From positions 1,550,001 through 1,614,000 of the forward strand of contig NZ_CP042828.1 of assembly GCF_008000995.1 (NCBI RefSeq): a stretch of 64,000 bases of DNA. Direction: 5' to 3'. The position numbers and the translations under genes are program-made. Below, piece after piece: positions 32,582 to 44,375 of the stretch. The notes below the pieces were generated by a model. That model was given only the letters and a program-made list of their open reading frames with translations, searched no databases and was not told where the DNA came from. Source of the DNA: Ruania zhangjianzhongii. GTDB taxonomy: Bacteria; Actinomycetota; Actinomycetes; Actinomycetales; Beutenbergiaceae. Within the stretch, counting starts at the first letter, position 1. Every line of letters begins with the position of its first letter.

Positions 32582-33405
32582 TGTCCGGCGGCCCTCTCCG
32601 CCAGCACACCGGCGGGCCGGCCGCGACCGTCCACCACCACCTGGGTGCCGTCATGATCTTCGATCCGCAACGCCCGCTGGCCCCGCTCGGCGCCGATGAA
32701 CGAGGCCACGAAGTCGTCCGCCGGGGCGGCGAGGATATCCGCGGGTGTGCCCTTCTGTGCGACCACCCCGCCCGGTTTGAGGATCACCACCTGGTCACCG
32801 AGGATGAACGCCTCCTCGATGTCGTGGGTGACGAACACGACCGTCTTGTCCAGGCTGGACTGCAGCCGGAGCAGCTCGTTCTGCAGGTCCGAGCGCACGA
32901 TCGGGTCCACGGCACCGAACGGCTCGTCCATCAGCAGAATGTTCGGGTCCACTGCCAGCGCCCGAGCTACGCCGACCCGTTGCTGCTGACCGCCGGAGAG
33001 CTGCCCGGGGTAACGGCGCGCCAGCGCGCGGTCCAGGCCGACGGTGTCCATCAGCTCCAGGCCACGGGTCTCGGACTCCTTCTTCCCGGCGCCGTTCAGC
33101 CGCGGCACGGTGACGATGTTGTCCAGCACCCGCCGGTGCGGCAGCAGCCCACCGCCCTGCAGCACGTAACCGATGCGCCGGCGCAGCGTGACCGGGTTCA
33201 GCGCGGCCACGTCCTCGTCGTCGATCCGGATCGCACCGGCGGTGGGATCGACCATCCGGTTGATCATCCGCAGCAGGGTTGTCTTGCCGGAACCGGAGGA
33301 GCCGACCAACACGGTGATCGTGCGGGACGGGATGACCAGGCTGAACTCCCGCACGGCCTCGGTGCCGTCCGGGAAGTGCTTGCTGACGCGATCGAACTCG
33401 ATCAC
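32578..33405 (-). CDS. osmoprotectant ABC transporter ATP-binding protein (OpuCA/ProV-like)
   Basis: ATPase of the quaternary amine importer, 275 residues from a GTG at 33405. Walker A is GSSGSGKTT near 34-42, the Q-loop lies in YVLQGGGLLPHRRVLDNI, the signature is LSGGQQQRVGVARAL near 135, and Walker B is ILLMDEPFGAVDP near 155. No C-terminal CBS domains are seen, unlike OpuCA or ProV of other phyla. The in-frame upstream extension to 33606 is rejected because it is low-complexity and non-homologous. First gene of the leftward operon; the 263-bp gap to dhaK holds its promoter, which could not be pinpointed. Confidence 0.9.
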   Translation of the reverse strand: MIEFDRVSKHFPDGTEAVREFSLVIPSRTITVLVGSSGSGKTTLLRMINRMVDPTAGAIRIDDEDVAALNPVTLRRRIGYVLQGGGLLPHRRVLDNIVTVPRLNGAGKKESETRGLELMDTVGLDRALARRYPGQLSGGQQQRVGVARALAVDPNILLMDEPFGAVDPIVRSDLQNELLRLQSSLDKTVVFVTHDIEEAFILGDQVVILKPGGVVAQKGTPADILAAPADDFVASFIGAERGQRALRIEDHDGTQVVVDGRGRPAGVLAERAAGQ

Positions 33406-33668
33406 GACCGTGCGGCCTCGGTGCCGAGCCCGACCGCCTGTTGACGCAACATTGTTCGAGCCTAACGTGAGGGTCCGACATCGCACCCGGGCGCCAGGCC
33501 CCGTTCGCACACCCGAGAGCGCGAACAGACGAGCACAGGAGCCCCAGTCGCGGTTCAATGGGACTGTTCGACCTCGCCACTGGCCAGCCCCGTGAGGGAG
33601 GTCCACAGTAGGAACCCCACGGTGGTTTTCCTGCCCGCCAGTCGGGCGGCGCGTGCGAAGGAGCAGTC

Positions 33669-34672
<1,004 letters not shown>

Positions 34673-34676
<4 letters not shown>

Positions 34677-35314
34677 ACACCGAAGTAGACGTGACCTGGG
34701 CGAGAGACTGGGTCAAGGCGAGTGCCGCCGTCGTGGCGGAGAACCGGGTAGCGCTGATCGATCTCGACCGCGCGATCGGCGACGGGGACCACGGCGAGAA
34801 CCTGGACCGCGGCTATACCGCGGTGCTCGGCAAGCTGGCCGACGCTGAGACCAGCACAGTGGGCGAGGTGTTCGCGCTGGTGGCAAAGACCCTGATGTCC
34901 ACAGTGGGCGGGGCCGCTGGGCCGCTGTACGGCACCGCCTATCTGCGCGCCGCCAAGGTGGCCCAGTCCCAGAGCCTGGATGCGGCGGGTGTGGCCGACG
35001 TGCTTGATGCGGCGCTGGGTGGGATCGTCGCCCGCGGCAAGGCTGAGCTCGGTGACAAGACGATGGTGGATGCGTGGTCTCCGGCCGCGGCTGCGGCACG
35101 GGAGGTCGCTGCCGCCGGGGGTAGTGCGGGTGCAGCGTTGACTGCTGCCGCCGATGCCGCGGAGCAGGGCGCTGCTGCCACTGAGCCGTTCGTGGCGCGC
35201 AAGGGCCGGGCCTCCTATCTGGGTGAGCGTTCGGCCGGGCACCGGGACCCGGGCGCGCAGTCCAGTGCGCTTCTGCTGCGGGCCGCGGCAGACGCCGCTG
35301 CGGGGGCAGGATGA
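34673..35314 (+). CDS. dhaL: dihydroxyacetone kinase subunit DhaL
   Basis: ADP-binding phosphoryl-carrier subunit of the PTS-dependent kinase, 213 residues, all-helical. The Mg-ADP site is visible as LIDLDRAIGDGDHGENLDRG, with Asp32, Asp37 and Asp39 matching the three metal-binding aspartates of E. coli DhaL. SYLGERSAGHRDPGAQSSALLL near the C-terminus is the capping region. The ATG at 34673 is used because it overlaps the dhaK stop. In this enzyme ADP stays bound and is rephosphorylated by DhaM, so ATP is not consumed directly. Confidence 0.95.
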
Positions 35315-36099
35315 GCAAGCCGACGGCGGTGCTGCTGGTTTCGCACTCGGCGCAGCTGGCGGCCGGAGTCGCCGAAGTGGCCGAGCAAATGGCACCGGAC
35401 GTGCTGATCCGGCCCGCCGGCGGTACGGAGGACGGCAGGATTGGCACCAGTTATGACCTGGTCGACCAGGCGGTGACGGGCCTGCTGGACGAGGGAGTCG
35501 ACGCCGTCGTGCTGCTCACCGATCTCGGGTCGGCGGCGCTGACTGCGGAGTCGGTGCTCGAGCTGCGCGAGGATGACCGGCTGCAGCTGGCCGACGCCCC
35601 GTTCGTGGAGGGTGCTGTTGCCGCGGCGGTGGCCGCTCAGGGTGGCGGGGACGCCGCAGTGGTGCGTGCGGCCGCTGAGGATGCGGTATCCAGTTTTGCC
35701 GGCGACGGCGCAGCCCGGGCGGGTCGGCAGGCTCACCCGGGCGAGGTGGAAGCTGGTGAGGGTGCCGCCGGTGGCGGCACTGCAGTTGGTGAGCGTTCCG
35801 GGGCTGCTGGGGCTGACGAGGGTACTGAGGCTGCTGACGAGGGCGGGCTGGAGTGCACGCTGGTGCTGCGCAACGCGCTCGGTCTCCACGCCCGGCCCGC
35901 GGCCCAGTTGGCGCGGAAGATGAGCGAGTTCGACGCCGAGGTGAGGGTGAACGGTGTGGATGCCGCGAGCGTGTTGGCGTTGATGGGGCTAGGGCTCACC
36001 GGGGGAGCGGAGATCCAGGTGCGGGCCAGCGGTCCGCAGGCGGTTGAGGCGATGGCGCTGCTGGAAGCCGATGTGGAGGCGGGCTTCGGCGAAGAGTGA
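35311..36099 (+). CDS. dhaM: DhaM: EIIA(Man)-HPr fusion, phosphoryl donor for DhaL
   Basis: Multidomain PTS protein of 262 residues. Residues 1-130 are an EIIA-mannose fold with phosphorylatable His12 (LLVSHSAQLAAG). A Gly/Ala/Glu-rich linker runs about 131-178. Residues 180-262 are an HPr domain with His193 in LGLHARPAAQLA and Ser in ASVLALMG at the place of the regulatory Ser46. The EI-like third domain found in E. coli DhaM is absent, so phosphate must come from a separate enzyme I encoded elsewhere. It closes the dhaKLM operon. Confidence 0.93.
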   Translation: MSKPTAVLLVSHSAQLAAGVAEVAEQMAPDVLIRPAGGTEDGRIGTSYDLVDQAVTGLLDEGVDAVVLLTDLGSAALTAESVLELREDDRLQLADAPFVEGAVAAAVAAQGGGDAAVVRAAAEDAVSSFAGDGAARAGRQAHPGEVEAGEGAAGGGTAVGERSGAAGADEGTEAADEGGLECTLVLRNALGLHARPAAQLARKMSEFDAEVRVNGVDAASVLALMGLGLTGGAEIQVRASGPQAVEAMALLEADVEAGFGEE

Positions 36100-36166
36100 C
36101 GGCGCTGCTGGCGTGATGGGCTGCTCTGTGATCGACCTCACCACCCCAGAGTCGAATTTGCAGTTG

Positions 36167-36180
36167 ATGCACTTTTGCAT
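36167..36180. promoter_or_regulatory. ATGCA-cttt-TGCAT dyad upstream of tetR
   Basis: A perfect 5-bp dyad with 4-bp spacer in an AT-rich patch 21 bp before the TetR start, next to a further TTTGCA at about 36157. It is a candidate operator or promoter element for the TetR/MFS pair; short arms make it tentative. Confidence 0.3.
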
Positions 36181-36200
36181 GGCGAGTAATCTTTCATACC

Positions 36201-36818
36201 GTGCAAGAAGATGAGCTGGGTCTGCGTGAGCGGAAGAAGCGCGCCCGCAGGGACGCGCTGATCGACGCTACCCACGAACTGGTGCGGGAGAGGGGCCTGG
36301 AGCAGGTCACCGTCGAGGAGATCTGCGAACGGGTGGGTGTCTCCGTGCGCACCTTCTTCAACTACTTCGACTCCAAGCTCGATGCGGTGTTCGGTATCGC
36401 GCACACCACCTTCGACCGCGAGCTTGCCGAGGTCTACGCCACCGGCGGACCCTCCGGAGACCTGGCGGCGGACACCCGCACGCTGGTTGGTGCGCTGCTG
36501 CAGTTCCCTGGACCGTCCAAGGATCGCATCGGCACGGCGATCGAGCTGATGAAGTCCGAACCCACCCTCTACACCCGGCACATGGAGCTGTTCGACGCGA
36601 TCCGCACGGAGATGCAGGACGTGATCGTCCGCAGGCTCGAGCACGAAGGCTCCGAGGCCGCCGCGCGTCCGGAACTGATCGCGATGGCCGTCTTCCACAT
36701 CGCCCGCTGGGCCACCACGCTCTGGCACGAAGCCGGTAGTGCCGGGCACCCACGGGACTACATCGACGCAGCCTACGGCGACCTGTACGCGGTACTGGGC
36801 CCTCCGCCGTCGGGCTGA
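36201..36818 (+). CDS. TetR-family transcriptional regulator
   Basis: 205-residue repressor with GTG start. The DNA-binding domain occupies about 10-58 (RRDALIDATHELVRERGLEQVTVEEICERVGVSVRTFFNYFDSKLDAVFG). The FFNYF recognition element and the C-terminal domain resemble MftR-like actinobacterial TetR proteins that sit upstream of MFS exporters. It is followed after 105 bp by a DHA2-type exporter in the same orientation, the likely target. The ligand is unknown. Confidence 0.9.
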   Translation: MQEDELGLRERKKRARRDALIDATHELVRERGLEQVTVEEICERVGVSVRTFFNYFDSKLDAVFGIAHTTFDRELAEVYATGGPSGDLAADTRTLVGALLQFPGPSKDRIGTAIELMKSEPTLYTRHMELFDAIRTEMQDVIVRRLEHEGSEAAARPELIAMAVFHIARWATTLWHEAGSAGHPRDYIDAAYGDLYAVLGPPPSG

Positions 36819-36890
36819 GCCAGCTGACCCACTCACGCGACCTGCACCGCGCGAGCGGCGAGCAGCCTGAGCGGTATCAGCCCCCCTTGA

Positions 36891-38777
<1,887 letters not shown>

Positions 38778-38799
38778 GCCGAATCGCTGATCGACCGGG

Positions 38800-38848
38800 G
38801 AGAGCCCGGGGTGTCGGGATGTACGTACCTGCGACGCCCCGGGCTCTC
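38800..38848 (+). terminator. 17-bp stem terminator hairpin after the MFS gene
   Basis: GAGAGCCCGGGGTGTCG (38800-38816) and CGACGCCCCGGGCTCTC (38832-38848) pair with one G-U wobble around a 15-nt loop, 22 bp after the stop. No T-run follows. Confidence 0.75.
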
Positions 38849-39251
38849 GCCGTACTGGGGCTGTGTATGCACGCTCACTGGTGCGAGGCCGGTCGAGCTT
38901 GGCTGTACTCCAGGAGCTGTGCTGAAGGAGCTGCGCTGCCGTTTCCACACCCCGCCTTGTGAGTGGGCGTGCTATTGCCACGTTTTCCACAGCCCCCCGT
39001 CGAGCGAGTGATCGGGCTGCTCGCGTCAGAGCAGACTATACGGAGAAGCCGATTTCGACCGATCTTTCGCGGATGTCGGCGCCGCCGTCACCAGGAGAGC
39101 CATGTTTGGAAGAAGTCCTCTCTCCATCGCCTTGTTGGCAGTATGTCGACTGGAGAGGGATTGTCAGTGGACTCACCTAGAGTAGGAGCAGTACCAGAAC
39201 AAATATTCGAACAATGACCGAGCGGGTTGCGTGGGAGGTGAACAGAGAACA
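38849..39251. other. intergenic stretch with no supported gene
   Basis: About 400 bp between the MFS terminator and the HNH endonuclease gene. It has visibly lower GC than its surroundings near 39100-39220, including ACAAATATTCGAACAATG, and several short ORFs without homology signs or ribosome-binding sites. It presumably holds the endonuclease promoter. Confidence 0.6.
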
Positions 39252-40847
39252 ATGTCGTTGACGACCGATACAAGCATTCCAGCCACGGGTGAGCACATCA
39301 CCGAACGGTTAGCGGGTGTGCGCGCGGAGCTCGAGACAATCGCTCGTGCTCCGTTCGCCCAGCTGGGCCATGAAGCGGCCTGTCAGGTTGCCACCGGGAT
39401 CGAACAGCTCACGCGTGGCATGGAGGGGCTGCAAGCAGCAGCCGTGGGTGGTTTGGCGGCAGGATCGGGCTGGGCGGCGTCGGGATATCAGTCCTTCCCG
39501 GTCTTCTGGAGCGCACACACCCACCGGCGCAAGTCCACCTCCCGGGCCTCCTGGCACCAAGCCCGCGAGGTGGCTGACCATCTGCCCTTGACTGGTCAGG
39601 CGATCCAGGCCGGGCAGATCGGTGGTGAGCACGTGAAGGTACTGACCCGGTTTGCCACCAAAACCCAGGCACTGCGCGAGCAGCTCGCCGATGCCGAGAT
39701 GGGAGAGAGCTTCCTGCTCGCCCAGGCGGCCCGGTTGCCGGTGGAACTGTACTCCCGGCTGGTGAAGGAATGGGCGATTCAGGCCGACCCTGAGTCTGCC
39801 GACCGCGGCTGGCGCGAAGAGGGTACGCGGGCGGAGGTGTTCCTCTCCCACGTGATGGATGGGGCCGACCTCCGTGGCTGGTTGGGCACCGAGGATGCAC
39901 TGGTCTTCGAAGAGGCCCTGCGCGCGGTCATCGGCACGCCTGCAGCCGATGACGAGCGCACCCTGCCTCAACGTCGGGCGGACGCGCTCGTCCAGCTCTG
40001 CCGGTCCTACCTGGATTCCGGGCAGGGCCAAGCCAGTGCGAGGATCCGCCCGCATATTGCCCTCACTGTCGACTACCCCACCCTGGCAGCCCTTCTCGCC
40101 GCCATCGGAGCCAGGGCTGAAGGGGGACCGGCTACCGCCCGAGACGCGTTCGGCCTGCCGGTTCCCCTAGTCAACGACTCTGGTGGCCAGAGCGGGCCCG
40201 GCGGCCCCAACGACGCTGGCAACGACGCCGGCTGTGCTGGTGTGGTGATCCCGGCCGGGCTCGACTACGAATTCCTGCGCGGGGTGGCGCCGGCCACCTT
40301 CGCTGACGGCACCCCGATTCCGCACGGCCAACTCGCCAAACTCCTCTGCGACGGGGAGTTTCACCGGGTGATCTTCGGCCCCGAGGGGGAGATTCTCGAC
40401 TCCGGACGCACCCAACGCTTGTTTACCCCAGGGCAGACCCGGGCGGTTCTGGCTCGGGACCGGCACTGCCAGTACCCCGGCTGCAGCTCCCCACCGTGGC
40501 AAGGGGAAATCCACCACAGCATCTGGTGGTATCACCAGGGGCGCACCAGCACCGAGAATGCCATTTTGCTGTGCTGGTACCACCACACCTACGTCCATCA
40601 ACATCACCTGACCATCACCCAGCGCACCCGCGGGCCGGATAAACGGAGCGAGTGGATCTTCACCGACTCCGATGGCCGACAACGCAAAGCGACACCTCCG
40701 CCGGGCCAGGACGGTCCGGTGGAGGGGACCGGGCCGCGAGGCCAGAACGGACAGCCAGAGGGCACTGGGCCGCCGGAGGGCACTGGGCCGCCGGAGGGCA
40801 GCAAGCCTCCAGGCCGACCCCCGCCGGTCCCACCACTCCGGGAGTAG
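39252..40847 (+). CDS. DUF222/13E12-type HNH endonuclease
   Basis: 531-residue member of the actinobacterial DUF222-HNH family. Residues to about 380 are the helical DUF222 domain; the HNH nuclease spans about 403-455: RDRHCQYPGCSSPPWQGEIHH with a Cys pair and His-His, then ENAILLCWYHHTYVHQHHL. The C-terminal 60 residues are Pro/Gly/Glu repeats (EGTGPPEGTGPPEG). The ATG at 39252 has GGAGGTGA 10 bp upstream; a GTG at 39231 is in frame. The family is multicopy and patchily distributed, and is often considered mobile, but no flanking repeats were seen. Its role is unknown. Confidence 0.88.
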   Translation: MSLTTDTSIPATGEHITERLAGVRAELETIARAPFAQLGHEAACQVATGIEQLTRGMEGLQAAAVGGLAAGSGWAASGYQSFPVFWSAHTHRRKSTSRASWHQAREVADHLPLTGQAIQAGQIGGEHVKVLTRFATKTQALREQLADAEMGESFLLAQAARLPVELYSRLVKEWAIQADPESADRGWREEGTRAEVFLSHVMDGADLRGWLGTEDALVFEEALRAVIGTPAADDERTLPQRRADALVQLCRSYLDSGQGQASARIRPHIALTVDYPTLAALLAAIGARAEGGPATARDAFGLPVPLVNDSGGQSGPGGPNDAGNDAGCAGVVIPAGLDYEFLRGVAPATFADGTPIPHGQLAKLLCDGEFHRVIFGPEGEILDSGRTQRLFTPGQTRAVLARDRHCQYPGCSSPPWQGEIHHSIWWYHQGRTSTENAILLCWYHHTYVHQHHLTITQRTRGPDKRSEWIFTDSDGRQRKATPPPGQDGPVEGTGPRGQNGQPEGTGPPEGTGPPEGSKPPGRPPPVPPLRE

Positions 40848-40873
40848 CCCTACCACCCGAGAGCGCCTCATGA

Positions 40874-40921
40874 ATGCCGATGTGATCGCAGGACGGTATG
40901 CGTCCTGCGACGCATCGGCAT
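40874..40921. terminator. two-tier hairpin between the HNH and Gfo/Idh genes
   Basis: Outer arms ATGCCGATG (40874-40882) and CATCGGCAT (40913-40921) and inner arms CGCAGGAC (40887-40894) and GTCCTGCG (40902-40909) are perfect, with a small internal loop and a 7-nt apex. The site lies between convergent genes, and TGTTGTTGTG follows on the plus side. Confidence 0.65.
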
Positions 40922-40977
40922 GTTGTTGTGCAGTCAGCCCAAACTACGCCGTGGTAGACGCTGCGCTGGGCCCGTCG

Positions 40978-41988
40978 CTACGCCACGGTCACGGCCGCAC
41001 CGCTAGCCGCCGATCTCTGCGCTGCCGTCACGATGGCGAGCGTCCGGGCACCGGACTCTCCGTCGGGCTGCGGAGTGCGCCCGGTGCGAACCGCATCCAG
41101 GAATTCGCCGATCATCGCTGAGTCGAGGTTCGCCCCGAACGATTCCCAGAGCGCCCCGTCGCTGCCGTGCCCGGCGACATGAGAATTGAACGGGTCGATC
41201 CGCATCGAGCCGGCGGTGCCGTGCACCTCGAGGGTGAGTCCACCCCACGTCGGTGCCGACTCCGGCTGACTCCAAGAACTGTCGATCTGCGCGATCACTC
41301 CGCTCGGATAGCGGATGTTCACCGCAGCACCGGTTTCCACGTCCCGACCGGCATCGGCACGCAGGATCTGGTTCGTCACCGCGTGCACTTCAGCAGCGGG
41401 CTCGCCGAGCAGCTCGTCGAGGAGATCTGCCAGGTGCACCACATGGTCCACCAGCGCACCACCACCGGAGCGCGCCGGGTCGGTGAACCAGGACCGTTCG
41501 GCCAGCGGCATCTTGCCGTTGTTCGTCCCGTGCACCGAGATGAGCTGCCCCAGCTGGCCGCTCCGCACCCGCGCGAGCAACTCGCCGAATTCGGGGGAGA
41601 AGCGCACCGGATAGGCCGTCATCAGCAGCACTCCGGCTTCCCGCGCCGCGTGGACCATCGCATCCGCATCGGCATCGGTGGTAGCCAGCGGCTTTTCGCA
41701 CAGCACATGGGCCCCCGCAGCCACCGCCTGTTCGACGAGTTCACGGTGGTCGGCATTCTCGGCCGCTACCACCACTGCGTCCGGTCGCTCGGCGAGCACC
41801 GCTGCCACATCGGGCAGGTAACGCAGGCCGTGGTGGTCGGCGAACGCCTTCCCACGCAGCGTGCCCGGGTCCGGTTCGCCGGCATCGGTACCGACCGCCT
41901 CCACGCCAGGCGCCTGGGCCAGGAAGCGTGCGTAGCTCGCCGCGTGGGTGTGGGCGAAGGACAGCAGCCCGACTCGTAGGTTGGTCAT
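40978..41988 (-). CDS. Gfo/Idh/MocA-family oxidoreductase (third of three)
   Basis: NAD(P)-dependent dehydrogenase of sugars or polyols, 336 residues. The N-terminal Rossmann region starts LRVGLLSFAHTHAASYARF, where the usual GxGxxG is degenerate (LLSFAHTHA), a feature of one Gfo/Idh subgroup. CEKPLAT near 98-104 supplies the conserved Lys and GGGALVDHVVHLADLL near 175-190 the second-domain motif with catalytic His. The ATG at 41988 overlaps the stop of the upstream paralogue, so three Gfo/Idh genes form one leftward operon. The substrate is unknown; inositol or sugar oxidation is typical. Confidence 0.88.
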   Translation of the reverse strand: MTNLRVGLLSFAHTHAASYARFLAQAPGVEAVGTDAGEPDPGTLRGKAFADHHGLRYLPDVAAVLAERPDAVVVAAENADHRELVEQAVAAGAHVLCEKPLATTDADADAMVHAAREAGVLLMTAYPVRFSPEFGELLARVRSGQLGQLISVHGTNNGKMPLAERSWFTDPARSGGGALVDHVVHLADLLDELLGEPAAEVHAVTNQILRADAGRDVETGAAVNIRYPSGVIAQIDSSWSQPESAPTWGGLTLEVHGTAGSMRIDPFNSHVAGHGSDGALWESFGANLDSAMIGEFLDAVRTGRTPQPDGESGARTLAIVTAAQRSAASGAAVTVA

Positions 41989-43043
41989 CGGTTCTCCTCC
42001 TTCGAAGCGAATGCCACGCCAGCAGTCAAGCCGTCCCCGCCGCCGCTGCCCGCTGGTAATGGCGGAATCTCGATGGCATCGCCGGTCCGGATCGAGGTCA
42101 GGACCGCCTCGGCCACCTGTACGGCGCGGGCACCTTCCGTGCCGGTCACCTGAGCCTCGCGGCCGGCGGTGATCGCCGCCGCGAAGTCCACGATCTCAGC
42201 CGTGTAGGGACTGGTTGCCACGTCCACCGGCGGGAGGTAACTCTCGCCCTGCTGCTCGGACACATGCACCCGGGTGGCGTCCTGGCGAGCGGAATCATGG
42301 CGGAGCACTCCGCTGTCGCCAGCGATATCGAACGATGAGCTGAACGGCAGTTTCGGGTGGCCCCACACGCCGTAGCACTGGCTGATGGCACCCGAGGCGT
42401 GCGTCAGGGTCACGGTCGCGCTGGCCGCCCGCACGTCGCGAGCATCAGTCCGGGTCACCGAGCGCGCAAAGACGCTTACCGCCGGACCCGCAAACCACTC
42501 CGCCTGGTCCAGGTCGTGGATCATCTGGTCCAGCACGATGCCACCGGAGGTCTCCTCGTCGAAGAACCAGTCCGCCCGCGGTGCAGCGCTCATCCTCCGG
42601 AACCGGCAGACGGCGATTCGTCCGATCTTTCCGGCCGTCACCGCGGCGTGGGCGCGTGCGTAGGCCGGGAAGTAGCGGACCACGTGCGCAGGGAAGAGCC
42701 GCACCCCTGCCGTTCGTGCTGCAGCCACGACCTCCTCGGCCGCGGCAGTGGTGCGCGCCAAGGGCTTCTCGCACACGACGTGCTTACCGCGCGCGATCGC
42801 CGCCAGGGCAAGGTCTGCGTGGGTGTGCGTCGGCGTGACGATGTCCACCACGTCTACCTGTTCCCACAGCTCGACCAAGGAAGCCACTGGCCGCAGCCCG
42901 TGCGCCTGCGCCAGGTCGTCGGCGCCGTGCAGGGAGTAGACGACGACGTCCGCGCCAAGGGAACGCCAGGCCGGTGCGTGCACCCGCGAGATGCTGCCGG
43001 CGCCGATCAGCCCCACACGGAGTGGGGTGGGGGTGGGGTGCAC
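41985..43043 (-). CDS. Gfo/Idh/MocA-family oxidoreductase (second of three)
   Basis: 352 residues from GTG at 43043. The NAD-binding motif is GLIGAGSISRVHAPAW, the substrate-domain Lys is in CEKPLART, and GGIVLDQMIHDLDQAEWF carries the DxxxHD-type catalytic pattern seen in inositol and glucose-fructose oxidoreductase relatives. In-frame ATGs at 43163 and 43283 would overlap the preceding gene and add Arg/Pro-rich non-homologous sequence; the GTG has GAGG 9 bp upstream. An 88-bp gap separates it from the first paralogue. Confidence 0.85.
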   Translation of the reverse strand: MHPTPTPLRVGLIGAGSISRVHAPAWRSLGADVVVYSLHGADDLAQAHGLRPVASLVELWEQVDVVDIVTPTHTHADLALAAIARGKHVVCEKPLARTTAAAEEVVAAARTAGVRLFPAHVVRYFPAYARAHAAVTAGKIGRIAVCRFRRMSAAPRADWFFDEETSGGIVLDQMIHDLDQAEWFAGPAVSVFARSVTRTDARDVRAASATVTLTHASGAISQCYGVWGHPKLPFSSSFDIAGDSGVLRHDSARQDATRVHVSEQQGESYLPPVDVATSPYTAEIVDFAAAITAGREAQVTGTEGARAVQVAEAVLTSIRTGDAIEIPPLPAGSGGGDGLTAGVAFASKEENR

Positions 43044-43131
43044 GGGTGATGAACCTCGTCTCGTTCCGGGGGTGGGAGTCAGGTCTCGTGCCCGGTCCAG
43101 GCTCGGACCTCGTGAAGTGCCGTCCAGTCCA

Positions 43132-44313
43132 TCATGGGTGAGCACGGAAGTAGTCGACGACATCCTGGGGGAGTGGCGGTACGTCACGTGGCGTCGAGGA
43201 GTCTCGGAGCGACTCGGTGGCCGCCACCGCCGTGGCGACAGCCTGTCGGGCCGCCACCGGGGAGGTGACTGTCGCCCCGCCATGACCGAGGAAATCCAGG
43301 AACTCGGTCATCGTGTCCTGGTCGGCGTCGCTGTGACCGGCCTGGTCGCCACCGATCGGGTACTCGCGGTCGCCCTCAGCCTGATAGGTGTGGCGACGGT
43401 TCCACAACCGGATGACGCCGCCGGCGGTGTCCCCGAAGTTCTCGATCCGCCCCTGTGTGCCGATCACCGTGTAGTTGCGCCAGTAGTCGGGGGTGTAGTG
43501 GCACTGCTGGTAGGAGGCGAACACTCCGTTGTCGAGTTGCAGCTGCACCATGGACAGGTCCTCGACGTCGATTACCGGATTCACCTCTCGCTGGCTCAAC
43601 GGCGGCCAGTTCTCCATATCGAACCAGTCCGGCATCGAGCGATCTGAGTTGTCCCGCCGATCGGTGATGTCCCCGTACAGCGTCAGTGCGCCCATACCCA
43701 CCACGCGGGTGGTGTAGCCACCGGCCAGCCAGTGGATGACGTCGATATCGTGCGCGCCCTTCTGCAACAGCAGGCCTGTGCTCCGCGCACGGTCCGCGTG
43801 CCAGTCCTTGAAGTAGAAGTCGCCGCCGTTCCCCACGAAGTGCCGGCACCAGATCGACTTCACCTCGCCGATCTCGCCGCGGGCGATGATCTCGCGCATC
43901 GTGCGGACGACGGACATGTGCCGCATGTTGTGGCCCACGTACAGCTTGGTACCCCTGCGCGCGGCTGCGGCCAGGACCGCATCAGCATCGGCAGTGGAGA
44001 TAGTGATCGGCTTCTCCAGGTAGACCGCGACATCTCGGGTGAGCAACTCTGTGGCTACAGCGGCATGTGTGTCGTCCGGGCTGAGCACCAGAGCAGCGTC
44101 GACGGCGGTGCCGGAGTCAAGTAGCTCGGTGACGGAGGTGACGTGCGGTGCCGGAGCGTCGAGCCGCTCCGCCAACCGGCGTGACGCGGACGGCACCGGG
44201 TCGACGTAGGCGGCAATCACAGCTCGTTGGCCCGCGATCGCGTGGGCAGCGATCGTGGCTCGCGCACCACAGCCCACGACCGCCAGCCGCACACTCGGGT
44301 CGGGGCTGTTCAT
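43132..44313 (-). CDS. Gfo/Idh/MocA-family oxidoreductase (first of three)
   Basis: 393 residues from ATG at 44313. The Rossmann motif reads VVGCGARATIAAHAI, LEKPIT carries the conserved Lys, and GLLLQKGAHDIDVIHWLAGG holds the catalytic K-G-x-H-D-x-D pattern. It is longer than its two neighbours because of an insert around 225-260 (TDRRDNSDRSMPDWFDMENWPP), a feature of a distinct subgroup. The start codon and its ribosome-binding site are duplicated upstream, creating a 12-codon ORF that overlaps this start. First gene of the leftward three-dehydrogenase operon. The substrate is unknown. Confidence 0.88.
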   Translation of the reverse strand: MNSPDPSVRLAVVGCGARATIAAHAIAGQRAVIAAYVDPVPSASRRLAERLDAPAPHVTSVTELLDSGTAVDAALVLSPDDTHAAVATELLTRDVAVYLEKPITISTADADAVLAAAARRGTKLYVGHNMRHMSVVRTMREIIARGEIGEVKSIWCRHFVGNGGDFYFKDWHADRARSTGLLLQKGAHDIDVIHWLAGGYTTRVVGMGALTLYGDITDRRDNSDRSMPDWFDMENWPPLSQREVNPVIDVEDLSMVQLQLDNGVFASYQQCHYTPDYWRNYTVIGTQGRIENFGDTAGGVIRLWNRRHTYQAEGDREYPIGGDQAGHSDADQDTMTEFLDFLGHGGATVTSPVAARQAVATAVAATESLRDSSTPRDVPPLPQDVVDYFRAHP

Positions 44314-44375
44314 CGTGTGCTCGCAACCTCTCGGTCGGGGTCGTTCATCGTGTGCTCGCAACCTCTCGGTCGGGG
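44308..44375. repeat. 33-bp exact tandem duplication at a gene start
   Basis: The 33 bp at 44308-44340 recur exactly at 44343-44375 (35-bp period). Each copy holds, on the minus strand, GAGAGG, a 13-nt spacer and ATGAAC, that is a ribosome-binding site and start codon. Confidence 0.95.
44310..44348 (-). CDS. 12-residue leader ORF overlapping the Gfo/Idh start
   Basis: Created by the 33-bp duplication: the upstream copy of the start codon opens an ORF reading MNDPDREVASTR whose TGA overlaps the downstream ATG (ATGA). It has the same ribosome-binding site as the main gene. Such an arrangement would couple translation of the dehydrogenase to the leader. Whether it is translated is unknown. Confidence 0.45.
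   Translation of the reverse strand: MNDPDREVASTR

Noticed and set aside
38959-39217. Short ORFs before the HNH gene
   Set aside because: No ribosome-binding site, no homology features, and two overlapping frames of equal quality.
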